Made by a program: the position numbers and the translations under genes. The notes under the pieces were generated by a model that saw nothing but the letters and a program-made list of their open reading frames with translations, made no database searches and was not told the DNA's origin. Shown here piece after piece: positions 61,251 through 64,000 of a DNA stretch of 64,000 nt (positions within the stretch are counted from its first letter, which is position 1; the number at the start of each line of letters is the position of its first letter). Location: the NCBI GenBank assembly GCA_050944855.1, contig JBMNRU010000001.1, positions 186,001 to 250,000 of the forward strand, read 5' to 3'. The DNA is from Lactonifactor sp050944855 (GTDB lineage Bacteria; Bacillota; Clostridia; Lachnospirales; Lachnospiraceae).

Positions 61251-62495
61251 ATGCGAACTAACTTGCACCGACTCCAACAGGATATGGAAACAATTGCTCA
61301 GTATTCCAGTACCGCCAAAGGAGGCACCACACGTTTTACTTTTACGAAAGAACACGAACTGGCCAAAAACTATATCACTGCCCAAATGAAAGCGGCCGGA
61401 CTTACGGTTCGACAGGATGCCGCAGGCACCCTGATCGGCCGCAGAGAAGGCTTAGAACCCGGCGCTGCCGCTGTCATGACCGGCAGCCATTTTGATACGG
61501 TACGCTGCGGCGGCAATTTCGATGGTGTTGCCGGTGTTGTAGCCGGTCTGGAAGCAGCCCGTGTCATGCAGGAACAGCAAATTGTAACCCGCCGTCCTCT
61601 GGAGTTCATTGCCATGGTAGAGGAAGAAGGCGGCCGTTTCGGAGCTGCCTTGTTCGCAAGCCGTGCTATGGCCGGTGAGGTCACAGAACAAGAACTGCAA
61701 TCGCTGAAGGACAGCGATGGAATTTCTATCTGGGATGCTATGAAAAATTTTGGTATGGATCCCACCGCAGTGAAAGAAGCTGTCCGCAAACCGGAAAACC
61801 TTCACGCCTTTATAGAAATGCACATCGAACAGGGTCCTATTCTGGAAGCCTCCAAAAAAGACCTTGGCATTGTAGATGTCATTGTGGCAAATCGTACCCT
61901 AGAACTCACCGTCATCGGTCATGCCAACCATGCAGGTACTACACCTATGCATATGCGTACGGATGCTTTTGTTGCAGCCGCACAAATTGCAGAAGCTGCC
62001 ATGAAAGAGGCAATTGCTGTAGGAGAAGGCACGGTAGCTACCATGGGCCAGATGTCTGTCCTGCCCGGTTCCACGAATATCATCCCCGGGAAGGTAGTTT
62101 TTACTTTAGATATCCGCAGTCCTAAGGACGAACTGTTAGATGAGATACAACAAAAAATACAAAATCATATGAAATCACTGGAGGAAAAAGGGCAGATTCT
62201 AAAGGGAACCCTTCGTCCTCTTCCCGGAGCAGCTGCAACCAAACTGGATTCTCACGTGATGCATCTTCTGGAAGAAAGTGCAGACAAACTGGGATTCTCC
62301 AGACAACGCATCCTGTCCGGTGCAGGCCACGATGCCATGGTGATCGCCAACCTGACCCCAACCGGCATGCTGTTTGTGCCAAGTAAAAACGGCCGCAGTC
62401 ACTGTCCGGAAGAATGGACCGATTATGAACAGCTGCAAAAGGGCTGCGAAACACTTCTGGAAACACTCATTGCACTGGCCAATGAAAAGGAATAA
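61251..62495 (+). CDS. M20-family amidohydrolase (allantoate/N-carbamoyl amino acid hydrolase type)
   Basis: 414-residue zinc- or manganese-dependent hydrolase of the AllC/HyuC group, which splits C-N bonds in allantoate, ureidoglycine, N-carbamoyl amino acids or beta-ureidopropionate. Metal ligands: His80 in GSHFDTV, Asp91 in NFDGVAGV, Glu125/126 in VEEEGGRFG, and the C-terminal His in NGRSHCPEEW. The dimerisation domain insert has ANHAGTTPMHMRTDA. Substrate cannot be assigned; a role in purine or pyrimidine breakdown would fit the ade operon elsewhere in the window. Starts after GAAAGGAGAAACTC. Confidence 0.9.
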   Translation: MRTNLHRLQQDMETIAQYSSTAKGGTTRFTFTKEHELAKNYITAQMKAAGLTVRQDAAGTLIGRREGLEPGAAAVMTGSHFDTVRCGGNFDGVAGVVAGLEAARVMQEQQIVTRRPLEFIAMVEEEGGRFGAALFASRAMAGEVTEQELQSLKDSDGISIWDAMKNFGMDPTAVKEAVRKPENLHAFIEMHIEQGPILEASKKDLGIVDVIVANRTLELTVIGHANHAGTTPMHMRTDAFVAAAQIAEAAMKEAIAVGEGTVATMGQMSVLPGSTNIIPGKVVFTLDIRSPKDELLDEIQQKIQNHMKSLEEKGQILKGTLRPLPGAAATKLDSHVMHLLEESADKLGFSRQRILSGAGHDAMVIANLTPTGMLFVPSKNGRSHCPEEWTDYEQLQKGCETLLETLIALANEKE

Positions 62496-62502
62496 TCATG
62501 AC

Positions 62503-62555
62503 AAAAAGACATCTGAAACGAAAATGCACTTTTCTGTTTCAGATGTCTTCTTTTT
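62503..62555 (+). terminator. Bidirectional terminator between amidohydrolase and MATE genes
   Basis: AAAAAGACATCTGAAAC pairs with GTTTCAGATGTCTT around a 16-base loop, with T-rich flanks on both strands. It serves both converging genes. Confidence 0.88.
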
Positions 62556-63912
62556 ATTCTGTCTTGTTTATCACTTTTCTAAACTGAACGGTAAATAATA
62601 TGGTTGTAAAACTAACGGCTATTACATCAGCCACCGGTTCCGCCAGATATACTCCATAAGTCTGATTCGACACCAGATGCGGCATGAGATAGATCAGCGG
62701 CAGCAGCAGCACAAACTTCCTTACCACTGCAACCACAATGGAACTTACCGCTTTTCCCAGAGAAACAAAAGTCATCTGACAGGAAGTCTGGATTCCGAAC
62801 AGAAACATACCTCCGCAATAAATACGAAGAACGTTCTGTGCAAACGCGATCAGATTCCCATCTGTTGTAAAAATTCCTGCAAATACCCCCGGAATCAGCA
62901 TCACACCTGCCCAAAGCGCTATAGAATACACCAGACAGCTTTTTACCAGCAGGAAAAACGTTTTCTTTACTCTGTCTATTTTCTGTGCACCGTAATTATA
63001 GCTCAGGATCGGCTGCGCCCCCTGTGCGATCCCCTGCATGGGAAGCATCGCAAACTGCATCACGGTAGTGCAGATCGTCATGGCACCTACGGCAACATCC
63101 CCTCCGTATTTTAATAAAGAGGAATTGAAACATACAGAAATCACACTTTCACTGCTCTGCATAATAAAAGTTGCCGTTCCCAACGCCACACAGGGCAGTA
63201 CGATCTTCGGTCCCGCCAGCAGATTCTTTTTCCTTAACCGGAAAAGAGTGTTCTTTCCCAGCAGATAAGAAACACACCAGATACAGGAAATTCCCTGAGA
63301 GATAATCGTTGCCAGGGCTGCTCCCCGGACTCCCATCCCAAGGACAAAGATAAAAAGCGGATCCAGAACAATATTGCAGACTGCACCGATCAAAACAGTC
63401 AGCATACCGATCTTCGTTCTTCCCTGTGCAGTAATAAATGCGTTCATGCCTAAAGTCAACTGTACAAACAGCGTGCCAATGGCATAGATATTCATATAGG
63501 AAACCGCATATTCAATGGTATTTTCGCTGGCTCCAAAGGCCAGTAACAGATCCCGGTTAAAGATCAGCAAAATGGCGGTCAGAACTGCGGATATCAGAAT
63601 CTGAAGAGTAAAACATCCTCCCAGCGTTTTTTCTGCTGAATCCATATCACCCTTTCCCATAAAAATAGATGCCCGCGGAGCGCCTCCCGTTCCCACCAGG
63701 GCAGCAAAGGCAGACACGATCATAATAAGGGGCAGGCACACACCGACGCCGGTGAGCGCCAGACTGCCGTCCTCTGGCATATGTCCGATATAAATACGAT
63801 CCACAATATTATACAGCATATTAATAAGCTGGGCTACCACAGAGGGAAGGGCCAGCTTAAACAGTAAACTTCCAATTGGCTGGGTTCCGAGAAATTCTTC
63901 GTCCTTATCCAT
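62554..63912 (-). CDS. MATE family efflux transporter (second copy)
   Basis: 452-residue exporter with twelve predicted helices. Features: GTQPIGSLLFKLALPSVVAQLINMLYNIVDRIYIG at the start (two blocks), FAALVGTGGAPRASIFMGKGD, and the second-half equivalent GIAQGAQPILSYNYGAQKIDRV. It belongs to the MepA-like branch, common in gut Clostridia. Only distantly like the first MATE in this window. No strong ribosome site precedes the ATG (AAAGAAAGTGAATGTGA). Own promoter at 63965-63993. Confidence 0.92.
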   Translation of the reverse strand: MDKDEEFLGTQPIGSLLFKLALPSVVAQLINMLYNIVDRIYIGHMPEDGSLALTGVGVCLPLIMIVSAFAALVGTGGAPRASIFMGKGDMDSAEKTLGGCFTLQILISAVLTAILLIFNRDLLLAFGASENTIEYAVSYMNIYAIGTLFVQLTLGMNAFITAQGRTKIGMLTVLIGAVCNIVLDPLFIFVLGMGVRGAALATIISQGISCIWCVSYLLGKNTLFRLRKKNLLAGPKIVLPCVALGTATFIMQSSESVISVCFNSSLLKYGGDVAVGAMTICTTVMQFAMLPMQGIAQGAQPILSYNYGAQKIDRVKKTFFLLVKSCLVYSIALWAGVMLIPGVFAGIFTTDGNLIAFAQNVLRIYCGGMFLFGIQTSCQMTFVSLGKAVSSIVVAVVRKFVLLLPLIYLMPHLVSNQTYGVYLAEPVADVIAVSFTTILFTVQFRKVINKTE

Positions 63913-63964
63913 TCACATTCACTTTCTTTCATCCAATGATCAAACTCAAATATTTCAAAAAACA

Positions 63965-63993
63965 ATTTTATACTTGCTGCCCTATTTTGTCAA
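63965..63993 (-). promoter_or_regulatory. Predicted strong promoter of the second MATE gene
   Basis: Minus strand TTGACA (consensus) and TAAAAT with a 17-base spacer, about 50 bases upstream of the start codon, right at the window edge. Nothing else is seen in 63913-64000. Confidence 0.7.
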
Positions 63994-64000
63994 CCAACAG

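Overview
The window looks like a chromosomal segment of an anaerobic, low-to-moderate GC, Gram-positive gut Clostridium, most likely a Lachnospiraceae member (Blautia/Dorea-like). Support comes from AGGAGG-type ribosome sites, sigma-A-like promoters, a membrane pyrophosphatase, arabinan-degrading glycosidases with lipoprotein ABC transporters, 2-hydroxyacyl-CoA dehydratase-type activase genes and KTGD-type surface proteins. Almost all genes lie on the minus strand. I see no insertion sequence, prophage, CRISPR array or rRNA; the only RNA gene found is one tRNA-Thr(CGT).

Layout (minus strand unless stated). 1-4.9 kb: housekeeping operon pyrH-frr-uppS-cdsA-dxr-rseP (rseP runs off the left edge). 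5.0-7.0: hppA. 7.2-15.3: arabino-oligosaccharide locus, i.e. araNPQ-type importer, GH43, GH51 and a small DUF6171-like protein, plus a second GH51 unit. The two promoters of this locus carry the same 12-base box at the same place in an 18-base spacer. 15.4-17.4: serA-like dehydrogenase plus ArsP_2-type membrane protein. 17.5-25.6: adenine deaminase, a complete BMP-type nucleoside ABC importer and, as last gene before a terminator, a homologue of monomethylamine methyltransferase MtmB with leucine where the archaeal enzyme has pyrrolysine. 25.7-31.4: 1921-residue surface protein. 31.7-34.1: CarD-like regulator, lone HicB (+), MATE exporter. 34.1-38.0: potABCD. 38.1-41.4: MBL lipoprotein, tRNA, GerMN lipoprotein, MscS channel, palindromic element, C_GCAxxG_C_C protein. 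41.4-45.3: serC-serA, a 56-residue ORF and a DUF1015 protein. 45.3-49.9: leuB-ilvD-ilvB. 50.1-51.8: tgt-yajC. 52.0-56.3 (+): 1408-residue CoA-dehydratase activase fusion. 56.3-60.8: ung plus flippase, and a two-component system. 61.0-62.5 (+): 55-residue Cys-rich protein and an M20 amidohydrolase. 62.5-64: MATE exporter.

The most interesting system is the operon at 17.5-25.6 kb. It joins purine import and adenine deamination to a non-pyrrolysine member of the MtmB methyltransferase family. No corrinoid protein or pyl gene is visible in the window. My inference is that it handles methylated purines, either by removing an activated N-methyl group or by using methylamine released from N6-methyladenine. 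A second lead is the serC-serA-DUF1015 cluster: the DUF1015 protein has a DGHHR motif like that of ParB-fold serine kinases and could supply the phosphoserine-to-serine step, since no serB is seen.

Limits: product names rest on motif recognition and remembered family sequences, not on searches. Starts were chosen from visible ribosome-binding sites and several differ from the longest open frame. Promoters and terminators were read by eye.
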